Shown one piece after another: positions 1 through 9,804 of a stretch of DNA of 64,000 bases. The position numbers were made by a program, and so were the translations under genes. The notes under the pieces were generated by a model. The model saw only the letters and a program-made list of their open reading frames with translations, was not told where the DNA came from and did no database searches. The first letter of the stretch is position 1. The number at the start of each line of letters is the position of its first letter. Origin of the DNA: Aspidapion aeneum (taxonomy: Eukaryota; Arthropoda; Insecta; Coleoptera; Brentidae). Where the stretch lies: assembly GCA_963576565.1 (NCBI GenBank), contig OY755038.1:137985624-138049623 (forward strand), given 5' to 3'.

Positions 1-465
1 AGCAACCTTGTTTAAGATCTTTATTTACTTGAAAGCCTTTGGTTAGTTTTGCTTTTATTTTAACTTGCCTTACCCTTGCGTATACCGCTTTGATGGCCTT
101 AATTAGTTGTACGCTTATGTTTGTCTTTTCCAGCGCTTTCCAAAGTAGATTTAGTGGTATACTATCATATGCCTTCTGCAAATCTACGTAAAGCAGATGC
201 AGCTCTTGTCCGTATGCCATTTTCTTTTGAATAACTTGGGTTATATTTTTGTTTGAAGTTCCCCTCGTGGAGCATTTTTTCAACTGATTTGGTGGGATTT
301 GTCCTTTACTCCACACTTAATTTAAGTGTGGAGTAAAGGACAAATCCCACCAAATCAGTTGAACTTGGGTTATACAAAAGAGATGAGTCGATCTGCCCGC
401 CCTGAAACCGGCTTGTTCTTCTGCCTCAATATCTTTATATTCGCTCTCCACTTTATTGTTTGTTT
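1..465 (-). pseudogene. non-LTR retrotransposon reverse transcriptase fragment
   Basis: Read on the reverse strand, 465-362 and 245-1 give one continuous reverse transcriptase stretch: an EQAGFRAGRST block, then ITQVIQKK, then LLYVDLQKAYDS, ending in KQGC at the window edge. The VDLQKAYD block is the RT motif with the first catalytic aspartate; the xADD motif would lie beyond base 1. The wording of these blocks is typical of RTE/craft-like or related non-LTR elements, but I cannot place the clade. Upstream of about 465 the frame has stops, so the copy is truncated there. It is split by the foldback insertion at 246-361 and is certainly non-functional as seen here. Confidence 0.75.
246..361. 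repeat. foldback insertion with 13-bp target duplication
   Basis: A 116-bp insertion interrupts the reverse transcriptase frame. Its right part is a perfect 40-bp inverted repeat (281-320 and 322-361) around one central T. It is flanked by an identical 13-bp direct repeat, aacttgggttata, at 233-245 and 362-374; removing one copy plus the insert restores the RT frame. The first 35 bases (246-280) are not part of the hairpin. The long duplication suggests target-primed or aberrant insertion rather than simple cut-and-paste. Confidence 0.75.
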
Positions 466-589
466 AATATGCCACTTACAATAGATTCAATTAAATACCC
501 AATCATTATTATTTTAAGCATTAAGAAACAATCAAAAATTGCAGGACAGGTAGGCAAAAAGTATACAACGACCAGCAATACTTGAAGTA

Positions 590-740
590 CTGCATTGTCC
601 TGCGTAGGTACTGCCTATGCACTGCCTAGTCTTGCATATGCACTGCTCAGTCCTACATTTAGCCTGCATGTGCACTGCCTAATCCTGCATTTAGAGGTAC
701 TTCCTAGTCCTGCCTAATAACTGCCTAGCACCGCCTAAAA
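590..740. repeat. degenerate short tandem repeat (ctgccta-like)
   Basis: About 150 bp built from diverged units around ctgccta/cctgcat with spacers of 8-12 bases, seen at least ten times. No coding potential. It lies just downstream (in minus orientation) of the THAP exon. Confidence 0.5.
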
Positions 741-814
741 ATGTGTACACCTTTATGTATTATATTATGCGACAACGTGAGAAAAATTAATAGAAACAAT
801 TTAGTTATACTCAC

Positions 815-997
815 ATCAAAGTGATCTTCACAAATGTAAAGTGAAGATGTATTAGATAAGGCCCTTGGGTCTCTTCGAACAAGTTCTAGCCACTTTTTCC
901 GTTCTTTTACTGCTGTAGGCACATGAATAAATAGTTTTTCAGGTGTCTTTATGCTAGTATTCGAACACTGAGGCACCACACTCCAGTTATAGGACAT
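815..997 (-). pseudogene. THAP-domain exon 1, first zinc ligand lost
   Basis: The reverse strand encodes about 61 residues starting MSYNW and ending CEDHFD, directly followed by a good splice donor (GTGAGT, bases 814-809). This is the N-terminal half of a THAP (C2CH zinc finger) DNA-binding domain as found in insect THAP genes and P-element-like transposases: first Cys pair, the P-KLF-H-P stretch, the conserved Trp in RKKWLELVRRDP, and the C-EDHF ligand block. The domain normally begins with two cysteines four residues apart; here the first is Ser (N-W-S-V-V-P-Q-C). I start at the Met beside the domain rather than the Met 32 codons upstream because THAP domains sit at the N terminus. No second exon is recognisable in the next 0.8 kb, so this is probably a detached or decayed exon. 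Confidence 0.6.
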
Positions 998-1739
998 TTT
1001 TTTACATAAAAAACAGTAAAAACACAGACCAAAAACAAATAAACACTTGAATGCCGTGTATCTGTCCGCGAGTTTACTGCGCTGTGACGTCATTGCAACG
1101 CCATGCTAGAAATGAGCGTTTTAGCGGCAAATTCAAATAAAAAATTAGAAAACTTGATTTTAAATGTAGTCATGATAAAATATACTATTTTAATAATTTT
1201 GCGTAGCAAATTAGGGATCTATGTATCATTCTAAACACTTTTCTAAAATTTGTCAAATACCCTATTATGAACCCGAAAGAGACCCCTTTAATGACTACAC
1301 CTATTTACAACAGTTTGATAGTAATTTTTACCAAGTTCCTGTTGAAGAACAATATTTAAATGACATGTCAATATAATTTTAATCAACCCGAAGCAGAGAA
1401 CATATAACATATAAAGAACCTTCGCCAAATCGCTCAATCGCGAGCTCAGTTAAACTTTGCCAGAAGAAGAGGGCTCTGCGAACGTTTCCTTGCGAGTTTG
1501 AATTCACAATGAGAACTCGGCTTTCGCGCCGCGTTTCGTCAATGGCGGAGGCATGCAAGGCTCCTGTTCAGATACACTATTAAGGTGACCATGTTTTAAA
1601 CGATTTTTATTAACACAGAGCCTGGCGATGTCTGTCATCAAATCTAGCGATTTATTTTTGACACATTTCCCGTGAACCGATTTTAATGAAATTTAGCAAA
1701 GTAGTGTAGGTCCGATGACGATACAATACTATGAAAACA
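998..1739. other. non-coding stretch, nothing recognised
   Basis: AT-rich DNA with a more GC-balanced island at about 1390-1560. No open frame over 60 codons that resembles a protein and no clear repeat. Confidence 0.5.
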
Positions 1740-1972
1740 AATGGGTGGTAGAAGGTGGTTAAGGGGTGTAAAAGGGATAAGTCCATAACTTTGAAATATG
1801 ACCATGCGGTTTTCAGATTTATGATTTGGTGTAATGAAAATACAATTTTATTTAAAAATATCGGAAATACAGGGGTAGGTGAGGGGTGTAAGGGAGGGCA
1901 ATTCAGAACGTTGAAACCAAAACAGATACAAACATGCGGTTTTCAGATGTATGATTTGATCGGGTGACAATA

Positions 1973-3241
1973 CAGGGTGTCGCAAATTGGGCACTTTTAG
2001 GGGGTTTAAGGTACTTCTAGGGGAGACAGAGAAAAACTAACCACGCATTGCGAGGCTCAAATTTTAAGAGAAGATTTATAGTGAAAACCGCATTTTGAAA
2101 TATCGTCTCGCCTTTGAGCTACGGGGGCTTATTGAAAAGTCTGCATTTTTGAAGGGGGTCTATAACTTCGTTATTAGTGGAAATTTTGATTTAGAGTAAC
2201 TTGTAGTTTTATAGACTTTATCACGAGGAATTCACCCGCTAAATTATATTTTAACTGTCACATTTAGTTTTTGAGATATGACATAAAGTTGCATTTTTTC
2301 TTATGGAATGGCCTATATTTTAATTAATTTTCGAATTCGTCATTGAATTCTTTTCAAAATGATGTATCATATGTCATAGTTTGATTGAGCGGTTTAGGAG
2401 ATATTCAGCTTTTTCACTTATTTCTAGTGCGCTATGATTTCCTGCTGCGGCAGGTAAAGGCACTCCAGTATTTTTATTATTTTACACAGTCACAAATATA
2501 GTAAGGCTGGTTTGGAAAAATTATAATTCAGCTGACGGCCCTCAAAGCCTAGTTATAAAAAGTAAGAAAAAATTATACATATTTCAAAATAAAATTAAAA
2601 CGCTTTTGTGCAAAATAATTTAATATCAAAGCGTAATGTCAAATTGTTTAAACAATTGAAAACAATGACAAAACGCCAAGACGCAAGGCCAACTTGATTT
2701 GCATAGTATAAGACAACAAAACTATAGGAGCATTGAAGTAGGATTTGACCGCAAGGTTCACGTCAATGGCGCATGACGTCATTCAACGCACACTAGACAA
2801 AAATAAAAAACTTTAATTATCTCCGAAACCGCTTAATCAAACTATGACATATGATACATCATTTTGAAAAGAATTCAATCACGAATTCGAAAATTAATTA
2901 AAATTCCAATAAGAAAAAAATGCAACTTTTTGTCATATCTCAAAAACTAAAAGTGACAGTTAAAATTTAATTTAGCGGTTGAATTCCCCGTGGCAAAGTC
3001 TATAAAATCGCAATTTACTCTAAATCAATATTTCCAATAATAACGAAGTTATAGAGTCCCCTCCAAAATGCAGACTTTTCAAAAAGCCCCCGTAGCTCAA
3101 AGACGAGACGATATTTCAAAATGCGGTTTTCACTATAAGTCTTCTCTTGAAATTTGAGCCTCGCAATACGTGGTCAGTTTTTCTCTGGCTTCCCTGGAAG
3201 TACCTTAAACCCCCCAAAAGTGCCCAATTTGGGACACCCTG
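1973..3241. mobile_element. foldback MITE with ~440-bp terminal inverted repeats
   Basis: The left end cagggtgtcgcaaattgg and the right end (reverse complement cagggtgtcccaaattgg) open long inverted repeats running 1973 to about 2415 and 2800 to 3241, roughly 85-90% identical by eye, around a 384-bp centre. Both ends are flanked by TA (1971-1972, 3242-3243), the target duplication of Tc1/mariner-type elements. No transposase frame is present, so it is non-autonomous. Transcription through it would give a long hairpin RNA. Confidence 0.85.
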
Positions 3242-3414
3242 TACAATTTTATGAACAAAAATCGGAAGTAGGGGTGGTAAGGGGTAAGGGCTCTAAAGGG
3301 GGTAAATTTAGAACTTTGTAAAAAAACAAATAGAAACATGCCGTTTTCAGATTTATGATTTGTTCTGGTGACAATATAATTTTATGACAAAAAAACGGCG
3401 GTAGGGGGACGTCA

Positions 3415-5121
3415 CACACTGGTCGAATTTCTAGAAAAGCTGGCCATAATAAGGTTATAGGTTATAACACGTTTAAAATATCGTGTTTAAGATAAATGTG
3501 TCTCTTTGTTGAATTTTTGAATCATTATAGTTATATACAGGGTGTGGCAATTATCCTTAAGGGTAAAAACGAAATTTAAACATTAATTTTAACTTAAACC
3601 GTTTTAAATCTCTTAATATTTGTATTAAATATTTAAATAATAAAAACTTTAAAGGATACAGGGTGATCAAAATTAAATATAGCTCCTTCTAATTTATTTC
3701 TTATGGATTTATTTTTTTTTCTAAATACGAAAATAAATAAAATTTTGTTTGAAGTTAGGATTAATAAATAGTTGTTATATTTTAATAAAAAACTAGTAAT
3801 ATGCCCCTTAAGAATGAAACCGAATTTATATCAGAAACTAATACCGCTATGACTATTACGGTACTTTTTTTGTAATTAAGTCGGGGCATGCAAATTTACC
3901 TAAAATATATTTTTTCTTAGCTCCTCGCTGGGGACAGCGAGCATCTCCTGACACGAAAAATATTTTTTTTTAAGAAAACGGTGTTACTAACATACAAAAA
4001 ATATTATTCATACTCCTTTAAAAAAATCTACATAATTTGGAACCCTCACATGTACCCATATGTCACTTTTCCAGAGAAAATTAAAAAATATTTATGGGTT
4101 AATATTTAAATTTTTAAAGAAATTTAAACTGAAGGTTTGCTCTTTTTTGAAAAGAAGCTGTTTTAAAAAATACAAATTTGGACAAAATATTAAAAAACAT
4201 AGCATTTTTGAGGTTTTCTTAATAGGTTAAATAAATAACTTTGATCAAAAATATAGAAAAAAAATGGGAGTCACTTTTTTTTGTAACTAGAAACCGCTTT
4301 TTTTATTAGTAAAAAGTAAATTAAAAATTTACTGTTACTTAATCATTAAAATTACATATCACAGTCATTTCAATCATTAGAGTGAAAAATCACATTATTC
4401 TGCTGGACTATTTTGGTAAACAAAGGAAAAAAAAGTTTTTAATCAAATTAGATAGTTTTTTAATTGTTTGTATTAATTTATACAAATATAAAATAGGCAT
4501 TTTAAAAAATATACAGTTAAAATAATATGGGAAACCCAACAGTTTTAAAAATCACCCAAATCACCAAAATTTCAAAAATTAAATATAAAAACTGGTGCAA
4601 ATTCGTGCAAGTTTTTTTTGTTGATATCTTTTTCAGATTCGTACTGAATATTTTAGAGTATACCTGTAGTCAGGAATATGGTGAAATCATTAACAAAAAT
4701 GTTATTATATTACGAATTTGTAATTTTGATTTAACTAACATATCAACCCTTTACATTTTAATTCACCAGCGCTAGGCGATGAGCAGAAAAATAAAAATAT
4801 TTTAAATATTAGTTACTAAATACCTTAAGTATTGGTATTCATAACTAATTAAAAACGTCAGTAGATTTTTAAAACTGCCAGATAAATACAAACCTTATCA
4901 AAATATTTATTTGTTGAAATTTATAACACTAATAAGAAAGCATAACCTATGTTTGACAGGACGCTGCGAACAAATAAAAATATATTAATTATTTTTGTTA
5001 AGGCCAACTAGAGTACTGGAGGGTTATAAATAATTTTGTCATAAATTTATAAATTTGGTTAAAGATTCCGCAAACGAAAATTTCGATTATGGCCAGCTTT
5101 TCTGGAAATTCGACCAGGGTG
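3415..5121. mobile_element. non-autonomous TIR element, possibly Transib-like
   Basis: Terminal inverted repeats of 36 bp with two mismatches: 3415-3450 and 5086-5121, beginning cac(a/c)ctggtcgaattt. Flanks share the 5-bp direct repeat cgtca (3410-3414 and 5122-5126). A CAC start, a following TGG and a 5-bp duplication recall Transib elements, but the sequence does not exactly match the Transib consensus start. The 1.6-kb interior is very AT-rich and has no transposase. It includes cagggtg-type MITE end fragments near 3538 and 3658. Confidence 0.5.
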
Positions 5122-5440
5122 CGTCAGGGCTGTAAAGGGGGTAAATTCATAACTAGTAATCAAAACAGACACGAATATGCGAGTTTCAGATTTATAATTT
5201 GATCTAGTGACAATCCAATTTTATGAAAAAAAAAACGGAATTAAGGGGTTGGTAAGAAGTATAAAAGAGGTAAATTCTGACCTTTGATATTTAAATAAAT
5301 ACGAACATATGAGGAGTGTAAAAGGGGTGAATGCAGAAGTTTGATATCTAAATAGATACAAAAATGCGGTTTTCAGATTTATGTTTTGTTCTGGTGACAA
5401 TACTATGTTATGAAAAAAACGGGAGTATCGCTTGATAAAC

Positions 5441-6548
5441 TAAGGATTGAGAAATTGGATTGTACAATATTGACAGGAAAAAAACTTTGTAATCATGAGG
5501 CACTGCTAGAAATGAAAAGGCTGTGAAGGCATAATTATAGATCCTGCATCTTCTTTTTTTTCATTAAGAGAAATGTTACAAATAAAATAAGTATTATTTT
5601 TTTTAGTTAATCGATTTTTTTAGAAAATTTTACTAAAAAGTAAAAAATAATTTAGAGATTTGTGTTGACTACAGTATATGACACATTATATATTTTTAAG
5701 TTCGATACAAAGTCGTGGTGCTTAATTAAAGAAATTGATACCCATCAATTCTAAGTTTGATATAAAATTGTGGCGTGTTTACTTCTCAATTTGATCGTTA
5801 ATAATCGCGCCACGATAAACATAAAAATATTTAATGTACCAGTAACGCTATTGGTAAATCTAGACAGTAGTAATCTAGCAAATAATTTTTTAGAGCAATT
5901 TTCTAATAAAATCGTTTAACTAAAAGAAATATATATTTACTTTATCTCAAAAAATCAGGACATTTTACTGAATAGCACCAAATAATGCTAAAATTTTAGA
6001 CCGTTCATAATTTTTTTAAAATTTTTCTATAATTTTCGCTTGCGCCATCAAGTTTTTCAGTTTTTACCAAAATGTTTTTTCGCGGCGCAATTTCTTTTAA
6101 AGATTTCGCTACGCCATTTTTTTTTATAAGAGAAAAACGAAACCATTTTTACCCGCCTAGCTACGAAAACATATTTGGTATATATAAAGTTGAACGGATA
6201 TTGCTATGCTGGTTAAATCCCTGTCCGAGGAGTTCATCGGTGCTAACTTTTGTGCATTATTCAAGTATCCAATAAATGCCCAGGCCATGCCCTCAAAATC
6301 CACTAACTTCGGTGAAAAACATTTTTGACAACCCAAAAATGCTCCGGTCATTTTAAAGAATTTTTGACGGCCAACTCAGCAATATATATGGTCCGGAAAT
6401 GCCCAGGCAATTCGAGCAAGGCCCCGGAAATGCGCAGTCAAGGCCCCCGCAATATTCGGAAATGCCCCTATATGTACGCCAAATTATAAGAGGACGTTGC
6501 GTCGCGTCATCAACAAGACAGACGACTCTAAAATCAGTACTGGTAGCA
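5441..6548. other. non-coding DNA with an imperfect inverted repeat
   Basis: An imperfect inverted repeat has arms at about 5575-5680 and 5850-5950 (shared core ttttagtta-cgatttt-agaaaatt). From about 6330 to 6480 there are several ccggaaatgcc-type short repeats. No credible gene. Confidence 0.4.
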
Positions 6549-6550
6549 TA

Positions 6551-7398
6551 GGAAAAGTGTACTTAAAATGGGATACTTAAGTTTTAAAAATTTATACAAA
6601 AAGAAGTTTTAACGTTATTGGCTTAAAACATTATGCTGTTGATGAAATATCCTTTTTTGTTTGTTATAATTCATTTGTAGTACTTTAAACACAAAAATAA
6701 TTTGTTATTTTGAAAAATCTGCAGTATCCCATTTTACCTGCATTAGCAATTAGGTAAAATAGGATATAAAATTAACATTAAAAATACAAAAAAACTAGTT
6801 TAATAAAAAAAATACCACACAAAGATAAAACTAAAATGAGATACAATTTGTTTTAAATAAATAATCTAGGAATCTTAAAAATAATATGTTCTTAATTCTT
6901 AATATCGCACAAGGATGCGTATAACTAAAACAAATTTTTTGTCGGTAAAACTCAAAATTAGTTAGTTTTCATCAGTCATTTAATTGAGGAAAAACGGGAT
7001 ATCCCATTTTAGCTACTTTAGCAATTTCCTATTTTAACTCATATAAAATATTTAAACTAATTCTACTTTCTAATTGTTTCTCATTGAGCCAAAAACCGCA
7101 TGTTTGATGGTAGCCAAGACTATAAACTTTGCAAATATCAATAGCAGAATATAATATCTTACCTTATTCAGTAGTCAATTCTTACAGCATTTAAATATTT
7201 ACAAGCGGAACACACAAAAATAAAAAAAATTACTGCACGTTCTTGTAACCATCTAATGATCGATTTAAAAAAAACGGAAGTCTACGTCGATCCCATTGAA
7301 CGAATCTAGCGAAACAGCGTAACATTGCTACCTTTAGTTTGGTCAGGAGTGCCGGTATCCCATTTTACCTTACTATCCCATTTTAAGTACACTTCGCC
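6551..7398. mobile_element. 848-bp TIR element with TA flanks
   Basis: Ends are inverted repeats: left ggaaaagtgtacttaaaatg (6551 on) and right, reverse complemented, ggcgaagtgtacttaaaatg (to 7398), continuing into gggata. TA flanks both sides (6549-6550 and 7399-7400). The motif atcccatttta occurs several more times inside, in both orientations. No transposase; a Tc1/mariner-type MITE is the simplest reading. Confidence 0.7.
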
Positions 7399-7400
7399 TA

Positions 7401-8048
7401 TATGTTCCCTGGTACTGAGCTGATAAAGAAGTAGCCGAATGGTCACCCTAAGTTCTTAAACCGCCAATAAAATTCGAGGAATAGCGGGCGTGTGTCGCGT
7501 AAAGGTGCGTACTGACTTGCAACAAATCACTCCAAACGCGCAAAACACTACGAACATTCCGATCTTTTTCCTCCGAATGCAACAAACATTCGCGCGCAAA
7601 AGATCGTCGTGTTTGCAAGGTCATTTGAAATACCTCCTAATACGGGGTTCTAATGATTTCGTGAAATTTTGCTTGATTCTGCCCTTCAAAAGTTATCCAA
7701 ATTCATATAAAATCCTACTGGTATAATTTCAACCCTACCGACACAAACAGCCGCGGCTCTTTTCGGGTCCGACCAAAGTATTTGTAGGCCGCGACGTCAC
7801 TAAAAAGAAATGAAAACAAGATTTCCAACACTTCCCTCGCGGAAATCACATAAACTACAGGTAAATATAAATCGAACAGAAATTCCAGGATCCTTGTATG
7901 TGGGCATATCCTCAAATAATGCGCTTCTGTAGAATATGAAATGATGATTTACATAAAGTTAATTTTTAATAAACTTTTTTCGATATGATTTTTGAAATTG
8001 CGTAAAATTTAAAAAAATAATTTTTCGCACTTTGATATTTTTTAATTT
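7401..8048. other. non-coding stretch with a diverged dispersed repeat
   Basis: The part around 7500-7620 (core gacttgcaacaaa, then cactac-aacatt, then cgaatg) resembles a repeat seen again, partly inverted, at about 17340-17600. No gene recognised. Confidence 0.35.
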
Positions 8049-8066
8049 TTAGCTCACATGTATGCA

Positions 8067-8495
8067 TACAGACAGACATACAGACATACAGACACACAGA
8101 CATACAGACATACAGATATACAGACATACAGACATACAGACATACAGACATACAGACATACAGACATACAGACATACAGACATACAGACATACAGACATA
8201 CAGACATACAGACATACAGACATACAGACATACAGACATACAGACATACAGACATACAGACATACAGACATACAGACATACAGACATACAGACATACAGA
8301 CATACAGACATACAGACATACAGACATACAGACATACAGACATACAGACATACAGACATACAGACATACAGACATACAGACATACAGACATACAGACATA
8401 CAGACATACAGACATACAGACATACAGACATACAGACATACAGACATACAGACAGACAGACAGACATACAGACTTACAGACATACAGAAATACAG

Positions 8496-8535
<40 letters not shown>
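8067..8535. repeat. octamer microsatellite (cagacata)n followed by (ta)n
   Basis: About 54 units of cagacata run from 8067 to 8500, nearly perfect in the centre with variants at both ends, then (ta)n from 8501 to the Gypsy-1 LTR at 8536. Because the period is not a multiple of three, all three frames on both strands stay open; these frames are not genes. The tract follows the motif ttagctcacatg (8050), the same motif that borders other gtct/ggac microsatellites in this window. Confidence 0.95.
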
Positions 8536-8539
<4 letters not shown>

Positions 8540-8933
8540 ACAAATTTAAGTTATTTAAATTTTATAATTGGAATTTATTTAGGTTTAGTGTAGTATTAGG
8601 TTGATTTATCTTAAGGTTGTATTCTTAGTCTAGGTTTTAGTTGCGTTATCTGTGACTTGCGGTCGTAATAATACGAGAACTTTCCGGACGTTCCGGAAAG
8701 TTCGAGAGAGATGGACGATCCTATATATATAGGGCCGGGGTCGCGCACCAGGCAGTCAGTCTGAGATAACCAATGGTAGTGATCGCGAAGTTAATAGGCG
8801 GATTAAAGTAGTGAATTATTCGCAAGTTCTTAGTAAGTTTAAGTGCGTATTTTTGTACATAATTTGTCGAAATAAATTGACGTATCGTTTTCAATAATTG
8901 CGAGTTTTAATTTGTCGTTGTAAACCCGTAACA
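8536..8933 (+). repeat. Gypsy-1 5' LTR
   Basis: 398 bp, starts tgttac and ends gtaaca. It contains a dyad gaactttccgga/ttccggaaagttc, a TATA run, an initiator-like tcagt and an AATAAA at 8871-8876, so U3, R and U5 can be placed approximately. It differs from the 3' LTR mainly by lacking 8 bp inside the dyad. Confidence 0.95.
8677..8760 (+). promoter_or_regulatory. LTR promoter: heat-shock-element-like dyad, TATA box, initiator
   Basis: A perfect TTCnnGAAnnTTC (ttccggaaagttc, 8691-8703) follows gaactttc (8677-8684). A TATA run lies at 8722-8731 and an arthropod-type initiator tcagt at 8756-8760, about 35 bp from the start of the TATA run. The trimer of inverted GAA units is the known binding pattern of heat shock factor. 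The 3' LTR has 8 of 9 fixed bases at the matching place (14611-14623). Function is inferred from the pattern only. Confidence 0.6.
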
Positions 8934-8935
8934 AT

Positions 8936-8953
8936 TGGTGTCAGAAGTGGGAT
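8936..8953 (+). other. primer binding site, tRNA-Leu type
   Basis: Two bases after the LTR end, the 18-mer tggtgtcagaagtgggat is the complement of a tRNA 3' end whose acceptor and T-stem strands match eukaryotic tRNA-Leu(CAG-type). It would prime minus-strand DNA synthesis. Confidence 0.8.
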
Positions 8954-9035
8954 TAAAAGAAATAAATAGTGCAAAGACTATCCTTACACAGTACCACCGG
9001 CTAGGACAATTAAAAAGAAGAACAGTTAGTGATTT

Positions 9036-9704
9036 TGCCAGAATATTCGGAACTGAATAGTGCAAAGACTACCCTTACATATTACCACCGGATAGGACAA
9101 TTGGACAGAAAAACAGTAAGTGATTTTTCCAGAATATTCGAAGAAGTTCGATATTGTTTTATTCAAAAACTAAAAGAGATATTTAAGAACCGACTTCGAC
9201 ATTAACTTTACAGTCCAAAAATTGATAATTAGAGAGATTTTCTAGAATATTTTATAACATTCTACGACGTTCTATTCAAAAACTAGAAGAGATATACAAA
9301 TACCGACTTCGACATTAGATTAGTAATTTTAAAAGTAAGAATCAGAAAGAATTTCTAGAACATTCCATCACTTTCTACGACGCTCTATTCGAAAACCAGA
9401 AGAAATATCCAAAAAGAGACTTCGACATTAGCTTAGTAATTTCAAAAGTAAGAACTAAAAAGAATTTCTAGAAGATTCCATAACATTCTACGACGTTCCA
9501 TTCAAAAACTAGAAGAGATATACAAATACCGACTTCGACAGTAGCTTAGTTATTTTAAAAGTAAGAATTAGAAATTATTTCTAGAATATTCCATAACATT
9601 CTACGACGGTCTATTCGAGAACCAAAAGAGATAATCAAAAAGTGACTTCTACATTTGCCTAGTAGCAGAAAGAGTACCATTTACCAGTATATTCCAGAAC
9701 ATTC
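9036..9704 (+). promoter_or_regulatory. leader tandem array of 113-bp units, each with an HSE-like site
   Basis: The untranslated leader is made of imperfect tandem repeats. TTCnnGAAnnTTC sites start at 9127 (perfect), 9240 (one mismatch), 9353, 9466, 9579 and 9692 (all perfect), each exactly 113 bp after the last. One more with one mismatch starts at 9036, inside an ~90-bp repeat (8970-9058 and 9059-9147). The rest of each unit includes attctacgacgttctattc and gacttcgacatta. Possible roles are HSF binding in DNA, or RNA dimerisation/packaging through the palindrome ttctagaa. Neither is proven. Confidence 0.75.
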
Positions 9705-9804
9705 CATAAGGTTCTATTTAAGAATTGGAAGAGATATTGAAAAACCGACTTCGACATTCGCTTTATAGCCCTAAAATAGACGTTTTAAGTGATTTATCAG
9801 GAAG

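Larger units (their letters stand above)
1740..5440. repeat. degenerate ~150-bp tandem array split by two insertions
   Basis: Recurrent units contain the core catgcggttttcagattta, then tgatttg...ggtgacaata, then an A-run with acgg and a G-rich ggggtgtaaaggggtaaat block. Copies or part-copies lie at about 1740-1970, 3244-3414, 5122-5260 and 5260-5440. The units between were separated by the elements at 1973-3241 and 3415-5121, so the array is older than both. Non-coding. Confidence 0.65.

Noticed and set aside
4527..4775. 82-codon forward frame in the Transib-like element
   Set aside because: Composition follows the AT-rich background and no transposase motif is visible.
7966..8604. Open frames of 137-180 codons on both strands
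   Set aside because: They are translations of the cagacata microsatellite, whose period of eight leaves all frames open; composition is a pure repeat.
9036..9704. CRISPR-like array (regular repeats and spacers)
   Set aside because: The unit repeats throughout with no unique spacers, and lies in a retrotransposon leader of a eukaryotic genome.
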